NCBI RefSeq assembly: GCF_027460065.1
Contig: NZ_JAPYZZ010000019.1
Location: 21,607-85,606, forward strand
DNA from: Martinezella rhizogenes
GTDB lineage: Bacteria > Pseudomonadota > Alphaproteobacteria > Rhizobiales > Rhizobiaceae
Direction of reading: 5' to 3'
DNA: 64,000 nt
The notes under the pieces were generated by a model. That model was given only the letters and a program-made list of their open reading frames with translations, had not been told where the DNA came from and ran no database searches. Every line of letters starts with the position of its first letter. Position 1 is the stretch's first letter. Shown here in pieces: positions 63,750-64,000 of this stretch. The translations under genes and the position numbers were made by a program.

Positions 63750-64000
<251 letters not shown>

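Overview
The window looks like a core-chromosome segment from a member of the Rhizobiaceae, most likely the Agrobacterium tumefaciens/fabrum complex. The reasons are high GC, a 363-residue RecA, a 205-residue S4, an NADP isocitrate dehydrogenase of the 404-residue type, a DivJ/PleC/PdhS-type histidine kinase, the alphaproteobacterial families Usg, DUF1883, DUF1289 and TIGR02281 aspartic protease, and several families of palindromic intergenic repeats typical of rhizobial chromosomes. This is judged from protein sequence and gene content only.

Layout. 1-9.0 kb: the 3' end of ilvD, a class C beta-lactamase-fold hydrolase, an LprI-like protein, a Do/DegP protease overlapping rarA, a DUF1883 protein, a chemoreceptor and an extensin-like lipoprotein. 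9.0-12.3 kb: a repeat-rich gap with a perfect 46-bp inverted repeat and a possible small RNA, a TauE permease, and a NodI/NodJ-like ABC exporter. 12.4-22.3 kb: two divergent operons forming one carbohydrate-catabolism module. The left arm has split transketolase, FGGY kinase, SorC-type regulator and an SDR; the right arm has a ribose-type ABC importer and a second SDR. Three similar palindromes (core GAAT-N4-ATTC) lie at both divergent promoters and just before the regulator gene, and are good candidates for its operators. 22.3-30.4 kb: ribB behind an FMN riboswitch, an aspartic protease with DUF1289, divergent cobS and cobT-dgkA, a PdhS-like kinase, an SNase-uracil glycosylase pair and an Lrp regulator. 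30.4-36 kb: an orphan sulfonate-type binding protein, a TPR methyltransferase, Usg, and a polar amino acid importer without its ATPase. 36-50.4 kb: a Pro/Glu-rich OmpA protein, psuGK, recA, alaS, an AraC-GyrI regulator, a GST, icd, an unknown exported protein, trmJ and murI. 50.4-64 kb: two small ORFs, LysE and EamA exporters, a HerA/DUF87-like ATPase, TerC, rpsD, glsA, ttcA, tandem inositol-phosphatase genes, an MFS pump, grxD, a basic small protein, a membrane-anchored hydrolase, and the 3' end of an IS110-family transposase at the right edge.

Most of the window is housekeeping. The least explained parts are the 12.4-22.3 kb sugar module (substrate unknown), the 9.0-9.7 kb gap, the HerA-like ATPase, the 31-residue ORF at 50.5 kb, the membrane hydrolase at 62.6 kb and the incomplete ABC systems. 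I saw no CRISPR array, tRNA, rRNA or prophage. No recognised defence island is visible.
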